Assembly: GCA_036936605.1 (NCBI GenBank)
Contig: JAUPFV010000002.1
Coordinates: 336,077,215 to 336,141,214 of the forward strand
Source: Limnanthes douglasii subsp. nivea
Lineage: Eukaryota; Streptophyta; Magnoliopsida; Brassicales; Limnanthaceae
Direction: 5' to 3'
Length of the DNA stretch: 64,000 nt
In this document: positions 11,912 through 23,212 of the stretch, in pieces
Layout of the letters: the number at the start of each line of letters is the position of its first letter
Position numbering within the stretch: position 1 is the stretch's first letter
Notes under the pieces: generated by a model
The model's input: only the letters and a program-made list of their open reading frames with translations
Databases searched by the model: none
What the model was told of the DNA's origin: nothing
Translations under genes and position numbers: made by a program

Positions 11912-12328
11912 TCACCGAGTCACCCATGTACATACGTTTTTGTGCCAAATTTTACATAGATCTTCCTTAGATTCAAATTCTAGTAATAAATACCTTGAAT
12001 CCCAAACGAATTCGTTATGTTCTTCAATCAGTTTCAGTCTCTGAATAAAATCATTGATAACCTGCTTTTTTGGAATTCTTTTGTTGAATTTTCCAATTAG
12101 CGTATGTTTCCTTTTGTTCTTCACATAATCTTGCACATCTTGGTGAAATTGGATCGAGATATGATCTTTCTTATGATGTATGAATTCGGGTTTGAATTCC
12201 ATTTTCTTCTTGTTGTTGTTAACCGTTTCGGCAAAGGTTTTGTCTTTGTTTGGATAATTTTGAACACTAACATTTCTTGATTTCAATTTTACTTTATTCT
12301 GGAAGTTGTTGGAAGACAATTGAAGCAT
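11912..12328 (-). pseudogene. LINE ORF1 fragment (DUF4283-like domain)
   Basis: A 138-residue open stretch. Its second half (about residues 75-138) reads like the RNA-binding DUF4283 region found at the N-terminus of plant LINE ORF1 proteins: an IGKF..RIPKKQVINDFI segment, then a short linker, VWDSRYLLLEF and an EDL..IW segment ending in W. ORF1 protein coats element RNA in the ribonucleoprotein that is reverse-transcribed at the target site. The open part breaks downstream, and further ORF1 linker sequence resumes in 11083-11412. Assignment is from motif spacing only. Confidence 0.65.
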
Positions 12329-13813
12329 AAGAAAATCTTCATTTCAACTCATCTTCCAATCATGCTCACGATGTAGAAACTTCTTAGGAGATGGACTTTA
12401 ATAAGCGATACCAAAAACTATTGATTCACAAGAAAAAGATTTAAATACATAGAATTTTCAAAATAATCAATCTCGGGTATTTTCATATTTTTTCTTATTT
12501 TTGAGAGATTTCTCTTTCTTTTTTTAAATTTCTTCCAAAGTTATAAAGGGCGGTAAAGGTGATTTTTTTTAAAAATGTATAATAAATCTCTATTTTAGAA
12601 CAGTTATTTACTTATTTGGCAGTTTTATTTGTTTGTTTTAGTTTTTTTAATATATAAAGATTAATACGGTTGAAAACTAAAATGTTGGGTTGACAATCAC
12701 CCGATTTATTCGATCATTTCTCAAATATATATTTTTCCATTCCAATTAGCTTTTGGAGATATTGTCGGCCTGCTAAACTTCTGTTCGGTTTTTTCTAAAA
12801 ATATTGTTGATGGTATGATATCTTTTCCACTATTTTGTTTTCATGTCGTCGATCTCAGTCTCCGATATTCTTTTGTTGATTTCTTTCGGCTACCGAACAT
12901 TTTTCGTATCCTAGCATATTAGTCCGATATATTCTTTTTACGTAATCATTTTGCTTTTTTACGGATAGAATATTTTTTTCTTTTCGGACTCTTGCAGATT
13001 GTTGTTTACTTTAATATACTTTTATGAATTTACTTATGGTAAACTACGATCTGCACTTGTATGAATTGTCTTCATTCGCATGAATTGTGGTTTTGAACCC
13101 TATTTATGATAACACCACTTCTTTTCATGAAAAATATTTGTTAACCTTGCAAAGCATTTTTAATTTTGTTTTCTGTTTTAAATACTAAAATATAAATAAA
13201 AGTGGAATTTTTCATTTTTATTTTTATTTTCAAAACATTTGTTAAAAAAAATTATTTGTTGATTTCACTAAAATCAGTTCATATTAGGTTGACAATCATA
13301 GACTAAATTCATTGAAATTCACAAATCTGTATTAAAATTCATTAAAATCTGCAAGTGTAGAAGTTTTACCGAACATTTTTTAATCAAGATAATATATATC
13401 CGAACTTGAGAATCGAAAAACACATTGTGTACTTTCGATCTTAAAAAATAGCATTCTTCTTGCGTTTATCAGAGCTTATCACCTAAGTCTTGACCATAAC
13501 TTCTATTTGAGATATTCAAACAATTCATGGCTTTACATGTCCTCGGTTTTCCACCTTCGATCATATGTTGTCTTTGGCAATACTTGTGTTCTCGAGTTAT
13601 TTCTAACACACACAAACAATTCTCCACCTACGTTTCAACATCTGTTGCACCCGATATTCTACTATTTATGGACGATCTCATCCACATTCTATACTTGCAC
13701 AAGTATCATGGAATTTGTGAACTTTAAAACTGGTAATACCTTCTCTAAAGCATCTGAAGGATTTCCTTGCTAGTAGTTTTAGTAACCTTCACCTACTCTA
13801 TCTCCATTATGAT

Positions 13814-14203
13814 TCAGATGAAGTCTAACTTGATATTTACGTGCTTAGATTTCTCATGAAACTTTGGATTCTTCATTAAATAAAGAGCACTAATATCATC
13901 ATAGAATATAATTACATATTCCTTTGTACAAGTGATTGCACTCAACAATCTATTTAGCCAACTAGCTTCTTTCATGGATTCCGTATCATCCATATATTTG
14001 ATTTCCGTAGACGACAAGGCAAATACATTTTGTACATAAGACTTCCAGCTAACTGCTCCTCCAAGAACAATAAATAGATAACTCCAAGTAGAATTCCTTG
14101 TGTCAAGACAGCCCACATAATCAAAGTCCACATACACTCTTAGCAATATATAATCTGTATCTTTTACACTATAACACAACCCAACTTCAAGTGAACCCTT
14201 CAA
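13814..14203 (-). pseudogene. copia A RNase H domain
   Basis: This 129-residue open stretch covers most of the copia RNase H. It opens with GSLEVGLCY, continues through YVDFDYVGCLDTRNSTWSYL (first catalytic aspartate in the DADYAG-type motif) and GGAVSWKS, then has ALSSTEIKYM in place of the usual ALSSTEAEY. The end ALYLMKNPKFHEKSKHVNI matches the C-terminal H..KHI motif. RNase H removes RNA from the RNA-DNA hybrid during reverse transcription. Several conserved positions are substituted and the upstream frame is broken. Confidence 0.85.
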
Positions 14204-14209
14204 CTATCT

Positions 14210-14700
14210 CATGAGCCACTTGAGTGCATGTCATTGCGACTTCTCCATATTTGATATGTATTTGCTCAAAACACTTATGGCATAGGCAAAACCATGTCTC
14301 GTTCAAATCAAAGCATATATAATGCTACCAATAAATATTGGCATAAGAAATCTATAACATGTACTTCTCATATGCATCTTTGGATGGTGTTTGATCTACA
14401 CTAAGTTTGAATTGAGAACCAATGAGAGTTTCGAACCTCCTCAACTCGAGACATGCCAAATTTCTGAAGGATTGTATGTATATATTTTTGTTGAGATAAT
14501 AATAGATACCTCTTTGACATGTTCCTCTTGATCACAATATCGAGTATCATATGGCTAATCCCAAATCCTTCATCTTAAACTTTATTTTCAGTTGAGTCTT
14601 CACTTATTTAATTTTCTTCTTATTTATTCCTATTATTATAATATCATCCACATATAATAGCAATACGATTGTTCTATACATGTTTCCTAGTCAATATAAT
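14210..14700 (-). pseudogene. copia A reverse transcriptase C-terminal part
   Basis: Fragmented frames on the minus strand. At about 14640-14690 one frame reads LLLYVDDIIIMG, the copia catalytic YVDD box. Further left, fragments match the IKDLG..ILG, LSQ..YI and P.SSQFKL regions that follow in copia RT. The same region is open over a longer stretch in element B (36150-36599). The upstream half of the RT is separated by the solo LTR inserted at 14712. Confidence 0.7.
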
Positions 14701-14711
14701 AGACACGATAA

Positions 14712-15130
14712 TGGTGTGGTTTATTTTCGCCTGAGGGTAAGTTTGTAATTTCGGCTTGGAGTTTTGTGGAGTTTTGTGAGTATTTAATGTTTGGGTAGAG
14801 TGTAGAGGGAGAATTAAGCTGCCTGGTTGTATTTAATTTTCATTACCCCCATTTAATGTGGGTGGTTGGGTATTTATACCCTTATATTTGGGCCTTATGG
14901 GCTTTCGGGTCGTGTTTAATGGACCCGGGTCGAGTTCAAGGACCCATTAGTTCTAAGTAGGGGAACAGGCAGCTTAGTCAAGAAGTGATTAGGTGTTAAG
15001 TACTTTAATTCTGTTCGAACAGTCCAATGGATGATGGTGTCCGAACTGCCCCTATCCGGTTAGGTCGACTTTGTCTGAATTGACCCTGTCCGGTTCCCAT
15101 AAAACATGGTGACAGAATCCGGACTCATCA
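14712..15130. mobile_element. Solo LTR of the Tat-like gypsy family
   Basis: The 419-bp sequence starts TGGTGTGG and ends ACTCATCA (TG...CA) and is flanked by the 5-bp duplication GATAA (14707-14711 and 15131-15135). It is similar along its whole length to the gypsy LTR at 18899-19274, for example the shared blocks GGTTGGGTATTTATACCCTT and GAGCTTTCGGGT/GGGCTTTCGGGT. It lies within copia A. Element B keeps the uninterrupted site near 36625-36640. A solo LTR arises by recombination between the two LTRs of a full element. Confidence 0.92.
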
Positions 15131-16084
15131 GATAACAGCTTCAGACATTCTTAACAGGTCGAAAAGAAATAATCAAATCTTGTATCCCACTACATTATTG
15201 ACTTCTTCCTTCTCTTTCATTTTTCAACAAACACACATCTTTTTTATTTCATTCTTCAAACCTTTTTGGCTGAGACACATATATTGTCTCTTCCAATTTT
15301 TCATGTAGAATAACAGTAACATCTATTAATCTAATTTTAGATAAGATCTAGCAACAGTCGATAACATAACCTAATGGATGTTTGTATAATAGCCGACACA
15401 AATATCTTATTGAAATTAACATCGTCCCTTTGCATAAACAATTAGCACTCAGCCTAGATTTGTATATGGATAACTCGAGCCTATGAATTCATTGATTCTT
15501 TTTTAATATCCATTTACTCCTAATAAGCTTCTGAACCTTTAATTGGTTCAAAAGAATCCAGGTGCTCATCTACTTAAGAGATTTCAATATTTTCTTTATG
15601 GTTGTAAGTCACTTCTCTTTCTCATTGATCTTTATAGCATCTTGATAGCTTCCAAGCCTAATTTTTTTTTGATTGATAAAGCATAATAAATAACATCATC
15701 AAATATATACATCATTGTGGAAGTTTGTTTGGTCTATGTTCTCTATCTCTCACTAATTGATAATCAAGCCTATGTTGCTCTTCAATCTGATCATCTATAG
15801 GCCCTAGAACCTCAGACCATCAGCCATCTTTGAACTCATGTAATGGTCGAACTTCCTCTCCATGAGCCAATTCTAGACCAAGTGGTACATAATCTTAGGT
15901 AAAAGTATCATCAACTTTATTTTTAGATAAAATTCATCATCAATCGACATATTTTCTTGATAGTACTAGGTCGGGTCTTCATTTTTGTCTTCATTTACAT
16001 GTTCTCATCATTGAAAACTGCGTCCGTTATTATTAAGATCTTCTAACATCTACCTTCAAGGTACCACAAATAACATATTTTAAT

Positions 16085-16290
16085 AGATGTCTTTACATTT
16101 TTCAAAATTTATTTTGCAGGCCGCACTGGCGGGATGAAACTTTAACATCGACAGTATCAATATATATCATTGGCGATGTGAATCTCTAGTACCAGTTTCG
16201 GTATTTGTCACCAATGGGATAGATTAAGAATACTGGCGGTACAAAATATTAAAGATAAATTACCATAGTCGATTTAGTATAATTATTTAA
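16085..16290. other. Deletion junction in copia A filled by unrelated DNA
   Basis: Element B has about 1 kb of integrase and protease sequence (about 37435-38420) between two blocks that in A are only about 200 bp apart. The A filler contains GCCGCACTGGCGGG, ATTGGCGATG and ACTGGCGGTAC motifs resembling the subterminal repeats of CACTA-type transposons. The resemblance is weak and the filler may simply be a repair product. Confidence 0.45.
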
Positions 16291-16650
16291 TAATATATAA
16301 CTTAAGCCGAATAGTTCCCACTCATTTGACAAGACAAGATTCATCATTCCTAAGAATGACCGTTCTACATTCATATAAGTTTAGGTCTTAAAGTCGATAT
16401 TTATTAGTAGTCACCTAGAATTATACACCCACTTATCATCGTAACTTCAAGAAGAAGAAGATATTAAACCATCAACTTACTCATAGTCGTCTGGAACCAT
16501 TGCAATATCTCCGAACTTGGTCTCTACATAACTATTTCCATTCATTCTTACCGAGAGGTTCCTACTGATATGGAATTCCTTCTTGCACAACCAACACAAT
16601 TTAGAACCCTTCACATGCCTCTTGAACTTTGAGCAAGATTTTCCTATCCT

Positions 16651-16941
16651 CTAGCTTGAATATGTCATTTCTGATCGAGCTTTCACACTTAGCCTGAGAC
16701 CTTCAGAGTCACCATTCATAACTAATGCACTCTCTTTTTTAGACATCATAAATGACTCTTTGTCGTAGATTATGGTGTCCATAAAGTTCTCATACACCTT
16801 AGACATAGAACTTAAGATGATTATGACATGGTCCTCATCCTTCACCTTCACGCTAACTGCATTCAAGTCAATAATGATTATTTTAAAATCATTTATATGT
16901 CTTTGGATATCATTGATAATATCCATTGACAACATATACAA
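16651..16941 (-). pseudogene. copia A gag (UBN2-type) fragment
   Basis: The 96-residue frame starts MYMLSMD and contains HINDFKIIIIDLNAV..VKVKDEDHVIIILSS and KVYENFMDTIIY..ESF, the helix-rich core of the UBN2/Retrotran_gag_2 capsid family of plant copia elements, then DSEGLRLSVKARS from the linker before the zinc knuckle. The start methionine is internal to the family; the N-terminal part further right is too decayed to follow. The same segment is present in element B (38901-39086) and at 63.25-63.55 kb. Confidence 0.85.
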
Positions 16942-17400
16942 CTATTCTTTGAGATACAATCTATTTGCCAATGAATTCTTCATATAAATCGCCTCCAATC
17001 AGTTCTAAATCTTAGCGTCATAGGATCTTAAGAAACCTCACGAATTAATTCACCCCACGAGCTCAATATGAGCGTACCATGAGGTTTAGAAAATATTTCA
17101 GCGTCAACCTTATTTATATATTTCTCATCAATAATAGTAAAAACTAATCACTTATGTACTAGTAAACCCTAAACTTTCTCCGGAGGTTGAAACCATTATC
17201 TTCATTGTATATTTCTAGGTTGTAATTCATGGAACTCATCTTGGTGGCTTATCTAGGTTTTCCGGTGAGAACCTTCTCTCTAACCTCTATATATAAAATG
17301 GTCGTTGTTATTTATTCTTCATTTTGAAACTACAACTAGTGCTATTCCAGATCATCCAATCTTATTGCATCACTCTGATTGTGTTCTTCTTGAGGTGTGT

Positions 17401-18828
17401 TAAGTTTCATGGATTTTTTGCATTCTCGTTGATTATGTCTAATATGATAGCAATCTAAGAAATAATTGGTCTGAATTTATAAGTTAGCTCTTGCCAGAGT
17501 CTTTCAGTGTTGCCAAAACCTATCCAAAGTTTGTTTAATAGAGTCTTAGATAAATCAAGCTCGATTTAGGAATTCTAAAAATTGTACATGCCCATATTAT
17601 TTTTAGGTACCCAAATAGCTAGTGGATTTCATAGATCCATGGAAATTACTGGATAGAATCCTCATTATACATGTAGGTTAGAATAAAATGTTTGGAAATA
17701 AAATCTAAACAAGAGAAATTGAGGATCCTTTTTTAGGATAAAAAATTGGCTCTATTTTAATAAACACATTGTATGCTTGCCAACTTTCCGAAAATTGTAT
17801 CTCAAAATCCTTTTTATATCTTCTTGTAGGTATATTTCAATCATCAGGTGACGAAGATCCTCAAAAGCAAAACTAATTTGTCTATTAAAGCCAAAAGATT
17901 AAAAAAAATAGACTTCTGCCATTGGAGGCCTCTCGTTTGAGAACTTACCTATTATGGTAAGTTTTTCCTTACCTTCGAGAATCATTTTGTCATGATCCAA
18001 AAATTCAAACGATTTATGAACCCTCTCTATCCATAATCTTGACGTTATCGTGTATGATGTCTTTAGGTATGGTCATGGTAACTTGAGCGTAAGATAGTGG
18101 AGATTTTTAGGATCTTGACATAGGATACTTTGATGGATAATGTATTAGTTTTTGTTCAAAAGTATGGTTGATTCAGAGGGTTGAGAATTAGGTACGATTT
18201 CTGGTTTTTCTGGCCGTGAGCATTACATTGATCGGTGGTGGAAAGTTTTTGTTTGGATCATCTTGTATGTCTACGCTGCAAATTTTTTGTATTGAAGATT
18301 GAATTCTTGTGGAATTTGTGAATGATGATTTAGCTTTATTGTTGTTGGTAAAAGATATTACTATTAATTACATATATGCCTTTGGTTGTTATATATCTTC
18401 AAAAAGAGGATGACACTATGTGTTTGTCGTCGGGGCTTGCCATGTTGGTGAAGGGGCGACATCTACTAGCAAAAGAGAGAATGTTACTTTACAAAATTTA
18501 TTTTCTTAGAGATTTCATGTTTTTAGAACAAATTTCTTCATATTCTTTCATCCGTCAACTTGATGTTATATTCTATCATCCATAAAATATGATTGGAATA
18601 ATACTCATTGTCATAAGAAATTAATTAATAGAATAAAAACATTAATAAGATTAATAGATAATAGTAACCACTAAAAAAATAAAATTTTCTTTGGTATGAG
18701 AATTCATTTCCCCTCTAACCCTCTTTATTTTTCTTAGAGTTAATAAAAAACAATGCGATTTCTCATTTCTTATTTAGATTTTCTACTTTGACAAAAGAAC
18801 TGATTTTTTTTTCAACAGATTACATGAG
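17401..18828. other. No gene recognised
   Basis: Intermediate AT content with several short frames. One plus-strand frame near 17930-18010 (ELTYYGKFFLTFENHF) looks coding-like but matches nothing I recognise. No terminal repeats seen. A 60-bp stretch at 18829-18892, directly left of the gypsy LTR, recurs imperfectly at 31739-31805. Confidence 0.45.
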
Positions 18829-18898
18829 GAATATGAATGTTTTAATAGTCACCTATCCAAAATTTCAAGTTGGCTGCTTAGTTTTTGGATTTATTTTC

Positions 18899-19274
18899 TG
18901 GTGTGGATTATTTTTAACTGAGGGTAATTTGGTCAGGTGTTTTGTGATGTTTCAAAGGTATTGAATGTTTGGGTGTTTTGTAGTAAGAGATTTAAGCTGT
19001 CTGGTTGTATTAAATGTCCATTACCCTCATTAATGAAAGTGGTTGGGTATTTATACCCTTAATTATGGGCCACATGAGCTTTCGGGTTAAATTTATGAAA
19101 CCGGGTCGAGTGCAAAAACTCATTAGTTTATTAAGCAGATTAGCAATTAACTTAGTCAAAAGGTGATTAGTTTTTAGTACTTTTGTCCAGTTTGGATGGT
19201 TCAGTGGGTGGCTTTTGTCCGAATTGCCCCTGTCTGGTTCCCACAGTTAGTGGTGAAAAGTTCCGAACTCATCA
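18899..19274 (-). repeat. 3' LTR of the gypsy element
   Basis: A 376-bp sequence with TG...CA ends (TGGTGTGG to ACTCATCA on the plus strand), homologous throughout to the solo LTR at 14712-15130, which fixes both boundaries. On the element strand it is preceded by AATAGGGGCTAC (plus 19275-19287), a plausible polypurine tract priming plus-strand DNA. A WGGGTATTTATACCC palindromic block near 19041-19056 is shared with the solo LTR. Confidence 0.85.
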
Positions 19275-19689
19275 GTAGCCCCTATTTAAGTTTTGTTCGA
19301 AGGCCTTTGGCAAGACCTAAAAAAAATCTTTTTGGCACTTGTAACATTTCCCGGACTGATTGAGTATTTACTGAAGGATTTATCCGGATAAAAAACTTCT
19401 TAGAAGTTCAAAGGTTTTGCCATGGATCGTCGCACACGTGTCATCTTCTGATTTGCCTCACCAACCGTTTTTCTCATAGAACGACGCCCACACTAATCCC
19501 AAAAAGTAACCTCCTCATTTAATGCCCATGACGTCAGCGTCGCCTTCAATATTTACTTTTATCTTTTCTTATTCTCCTAGGTTTTTGGCATCTCATTTTG
19601 TCTCATTAGTATACATTACTTCATTTTCATTGTTTACCATCTTCTTTATTCTCTCATTTATCTCAAAACTTTCACCTCTCTTCTCAAAA

Positions 19690-22677
19690 TTATTTTGGTG
19701 TGAGTTTATGTTCACAGCAAGAAACGCACTGGTCAAAGGCGGGTGGCTTAATCTCTCGGAGTTAGAAAAAGCACAAAGAGTTGAGTGAGAAAGGCGCATT
19801 GCTGCAGGTCTTCCAGTTTCTCCAATCGAAAAATCTGAAACACCATCTTCAGAGTCTGATCGAGGTTCATCTTCTGCTAGAAGCTCCAAACCCATGAGGT
19901 TATTTCAACCAAGTCTTTCACCCATCGTATCAGGCTCCTCGGTTCAGAAGTCACAGCTTACTGTTGAACGGGAAAAAGCTGTTACAAGCACAAGGAGACC
20001 CTCTCCATTCATAGTTATGAGATCAGATGCTGAGAAATTCCCTAGAAAAACTGGCACTTCGTCGAAGAGGCCGCTTATTAAAAGGCCAGTCTATTGTTCC
20101 AGAGTCTAAGTCTCCGAAATCAGGGCCCCTAAATCTGGGGCCAAAGTCAAAGCTATAGGGTCTAAGGCATCCATCAAAGTCCCTAAGGATAAATCATATG
20201 GTCCGGAGGCTACTGGAAAAAGCCTTCGAAATGAACCCTCCGGATCTCAGCCCCAGCCGGACACCAGACTATTCAGAGAAAGTGATGCTCAGCCATCTGG
20301 ACATCTTACTGAGCCGACCACCAGCACTCCTCCACCAATGACAACTGGTAAATCTTCCATGGTGATGGAAGAGGTGATGTAGGACAGCGTTGAAGAAGCC
20401 CCTTTTGAGACTGACGTCTCCGGGCAGACGGGAGAAGCTGCCACTGACAAGAAGAGCAAGGGTAAAGAGAAGTTGTGTTTGAAACATCCGCACCTTCCGG
20501 AGTCCCCTGAAGGCAGAGTGGGACCTTGATTCCACAAAGTGAGCGTAAAGTATCTGCTAGCCATGCAGAACATTAACTACGCCTTCATTCATACTGCTGA
20601 ATTAGGCCGGATCCGAACGAAGTGGGGGATTCCAGAATCTGTCAAAGTGAGGATACCGGTCGATCCGGAGACGTCAATGGACTACAAGCTTAGTGAGATA
20701 GTTATCTACACAGAATTGTTCAACTGTGGGCTCAGATTTCCCTTGGACCGAGAGATTGTCAGATATTTTCATCTGATAAAGCTCTGTCCAAGCCAACTGA
20801 GTCCTAATGCTTGGTACACCCTCATGGCTTGCATCATGGCCTCTAGGCTCTCTAAATACCGCTTTCGATGGAGCAATTCGCTTCTGTGGCCAGCCTTTGT
20901 AAGAATCACATCATCCCATTCTACCATTACAACATGGGTGACAATTTTAAGATGGTGGATGATCTGCTCGAATCGGAGAAGAATTGGAAAACCCAATTCT
21001 TGTTCATTAGTGGAGCTTGGGAAAATGGGAAGAAGATTAAAGCTGGAGTCAACCCAAGCATGTTGACCAGCAGATGGAAATGCACATGTAAAAATTTCAT
21101 CATGTTTGTTTTTCTTTCCTTATAAAAAATCTTGTTACTAAATTGCTCTTCTTTTTCTTTGGGTAGTGCTGCCAAATGAGTTCTCCGACTACTTGGAGGA
21201 GGGGCAGGCAACCTGTGTCAAGCTGAATGGATGGGCTGCTGACAAATGGGGAAATTGTTTCCACAATTTTTCACTACCATAAATTTAGTGAGGTCCTACC
21301 TCTGGAACACAACCGGCCGGAGATACCTGACTCGGGAAGAACTGATCACACCACTTCCTCCGAGTACAGAGGCGAAGGATGGGAAGCTGGCCTTGCCTGC
21401 TAGGGCTAAAGCCCCAAGTAAGATAAAGGGAAAGAAAGGCAAGAAGAAGCAAGATGCAACTCAGGTTTCTCAAGGTGGTGTTGAGGAAATAATCCCAAAA
21501 AATCAGGGAGGGTAGGACCAAGGGGTTATCGATGCTACCCTTCTTCAAGTGGTTGAAAATGAAAGTACCAAAGAGGCAGGTGAACCTCCAAACCCTTCAA
21601 AGGCTCCCAAGAAGGATCGAAAACGGGGGGCAGATGGTGGAGATAGGGAAGCCAAGAAGAAGAAAATCTCCAAGGGGGATGAAGTAGCTCTCCGGCCTCC
21701 GGAGTCACTTCGTCCGGTTGACCCAACAGACCCCACACAAGTAGAGCAAATCCCAAGTGATCTCCACACCGGAGAGGGTACCGGAGGGGATATCAACATT
21801 GATGGAGTAGACATCAGTGGCCTTCAAGGGATTGGTCTTTACTTTGGAGACCTAGAGAAGGACGACTTTGTTGGCCCTTACCTCCCTCGAAACTCCTCGA
21901 ATATGGTCACTTTCAATGGTAAGTCCTTTTTCTGTTTGAGGGGAAAATGATATGGTGACTCACTCCTTGCTGGGAAACAGTCAACCGGTGCTCAACCTGG
22001 AGAGACAAGTGCGAAGTCAATCTACCCTTATCAACACACTCAATGCAGACAAATAGACTTTATCTAACAACCTCTTTAATGCCGCCAATCAGAGTGTTGA
22101 GGCATTAAGGAGAGAAATCGAGGAGTTGAAGAAAGGAAAAGAGGACTTGGCCACCAGGCTGGCCACTTCGGAGGGGGTTAACAAAGAACTCCAATCTAAG
22201 TGTTCTGGCTTGGAGAAGGATCTCTACACTTCGAAAGAGGAGGTGAAGGCCAAAGACAATGTCATCGAGACCCTAACCAATGATAAAATTTCAGTCGAAG
22301 ATGTTGTGTCTAGAGTTAAGCAGGAGAAAGATGATTTGTTAAAGGAGAAGGAGAAGACTATCCAAGCCAAGATTGATGCATACACCAAAGAAGTGATAGA
22401 TTCCCAAGAGGAGAGGTATGCTGAAGTCAAATCTGACATGGTCTTGCTCTTTCATCGAACATTTCTGAAGAGGACGCTTGGAGATTTATGGCGATATGTG
22501 GAATACGAAGACCTCCCATTCCACACTATGGTTGATGGTGATAGGCACAACTACTCCAGCGGTTATAATGATACCACTGACGAAGATGAAAGGATCGGAG
22601 AGAACCTTAATGAGGAACCCAAAGACCCCAAGAAGAAACCAGATGAGGCTGGAACATCTAAGGAAGCCCAGCCTTAA
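19690..22677 (+). pseudogene. Antisense accessory ORF of the gypsy element (PF04195-like plus coiled coil)
   Basis: A gene on the strand opposite to pol. One frame runs from about 19690 to 20870 with stops near 19786, 20107, 20380 and 20527. It holds a Ser/Pro/Lys-rich, low-complexity N-terminal region, then from 20545 a domain with KWGIPESVKVRIP, GLRFPLDREIVRYF and CPSQLSPNAWYTLM, as in the putative gypsy-type transposon family (PF04195). After a frameshift near 20870 it continues to a 79-nt intron (21088-21166), then LPNEFSDYLEE, a lysine-rich region and a heptad-type coiled coil (about 22090-22440), ending in an acidic/lysine tail at 22677. Function is unknown. Six or more lesions make it a pseudogene. 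Confidence 0.75.
21088..21166 (+). other. Candidate spliceosomal intron in the accessory ORF
   Basis: The donor GTAAAAAT and acceptor TTCTTTGGGTAG bound a 79-nt T-rich segment containing stops. Removing it joins WKCT to LLPNEFSDYLEE in phase. A second candidate (21919-21980, donor GTAAGTCC, acceptor GGGAAACAG) lies before the coiled-coil part, but its phase is off by one, probably from an indel. Confidence 0.65.
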
Positions 22678-22689
22678 AATTTTAACTAT

Positions 22690-23200
22690 CTTTTTATTTT
22701 CCTTTAATTATTGTGTTAGACTAAAGTCCTTGGATGGCCAAGGTATTTTTGTAACCGTTTTCTTCTTGTCCAGATAAATCTTTCCTTTTAAAACTTCAAA
22801 GTCTTTGGATGGCCAAGGCATTTTACGTGTTTTAATATCATCCCCTGGTGTTTAGCCGGGCAGTTTTACCTTACAGAATTCTTGCATTGTCTTATGTTTG
22901 CCCAATTTTTATGGCTAACGTTTAAATAGCCCCTAGTTATTTTACAAGTATTTTAAGGTGAGAGTGTTTAAATTCTCCGATGAAAAATGTTTAAATGGTC
23001 ATCCCTCCACCAGATAAATCCGGTCTGTCAGTGATACTTAGAAAGTTTTAAATAAGCTATCAATCAAACCATTCCGAATTTTTTAAGAAGGCATCAAATT
23101 TCATTGAAAAGCCCGGACACCTCATTAAAACCTCCCCGCGCCACCAGAGTAGGAAAGAGTATGCCCCCTAATATTTACATAGACTTTAAACAAGTAAATA
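22690..23200. other. Gap between accessory ORF and pol 3' ends
   Basis: Convergent 3' regions of the two opposed genes. It contains two copies of a CTTGGATGGCCAAGG motif (about 22728-22742 and 22806-22820). I see no ORF and no defined terminator. Confidence 0.5.
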
Positions 23201-23212
23201 TTTACATAACTT

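Larger units (their letters stand above)
8650..12330 (-). mobile_element. Degenerate L1-type LINE, 3' part missing
   Basis: Read on the minus strand, the order is ORF1 (nucleic-acid-binding protein), endonuclease start, then reverse transcriptase, as in plant L1 elements. The remnant stops near 8650 at the LSFGGRLVLID-like segment after the RT palm, so zf-RVT, RNase H and the poly-A tail are absent. Because LINE copies are normally 5'-truncated, loss of the 3' side implies a later deletion or rearrangement. The copy is old, with many stops and frameshifts. Confidence 0.8.
12725..17400 (-). mobile_element. Degenerate Ty1/copia element A
   Basis: On the minus strand, gag (about 16940 down), reverse transcriptase and RNase H (13814-14203) occur in copia order, with integrase and protease largely deleted. 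Sequence outside the coding parts (12725-13500 and 17000-17400) is shared with copia element B (34.7-39.5 kb), so the whole 4.7 kb is one element or duplication unit, with the limits set by where similarity to B fades. It is interrupted by a gypsy solo LTR (14712-15130). Clear LTR ends and a target duplication could not be fixed. Confidence 0.75.

Noticed and set aside
12661..13500. Possible 3' LTR of copia A identified by similarity to 34.7-35.3 kb
   Set aside because: Similarity is real but I could not find TG/CA ends, a polypurine tract or a matching 5' LTR, so no LTR coordinates were assigned.
17930..18100. Coding-like frame ELTYYGKFFLTFENHF
   Set aside because: Considered as a LINE ORF1 or F-box-like fragment, but it is too short and shows no diagnostic motif.
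19593..21814. Several minus-strand ORFs of 60-100 codons opposite the accessory gene
   Set aside because: They lie antisense to a recognisable coding region with domain similarity and show no motifs of their own.
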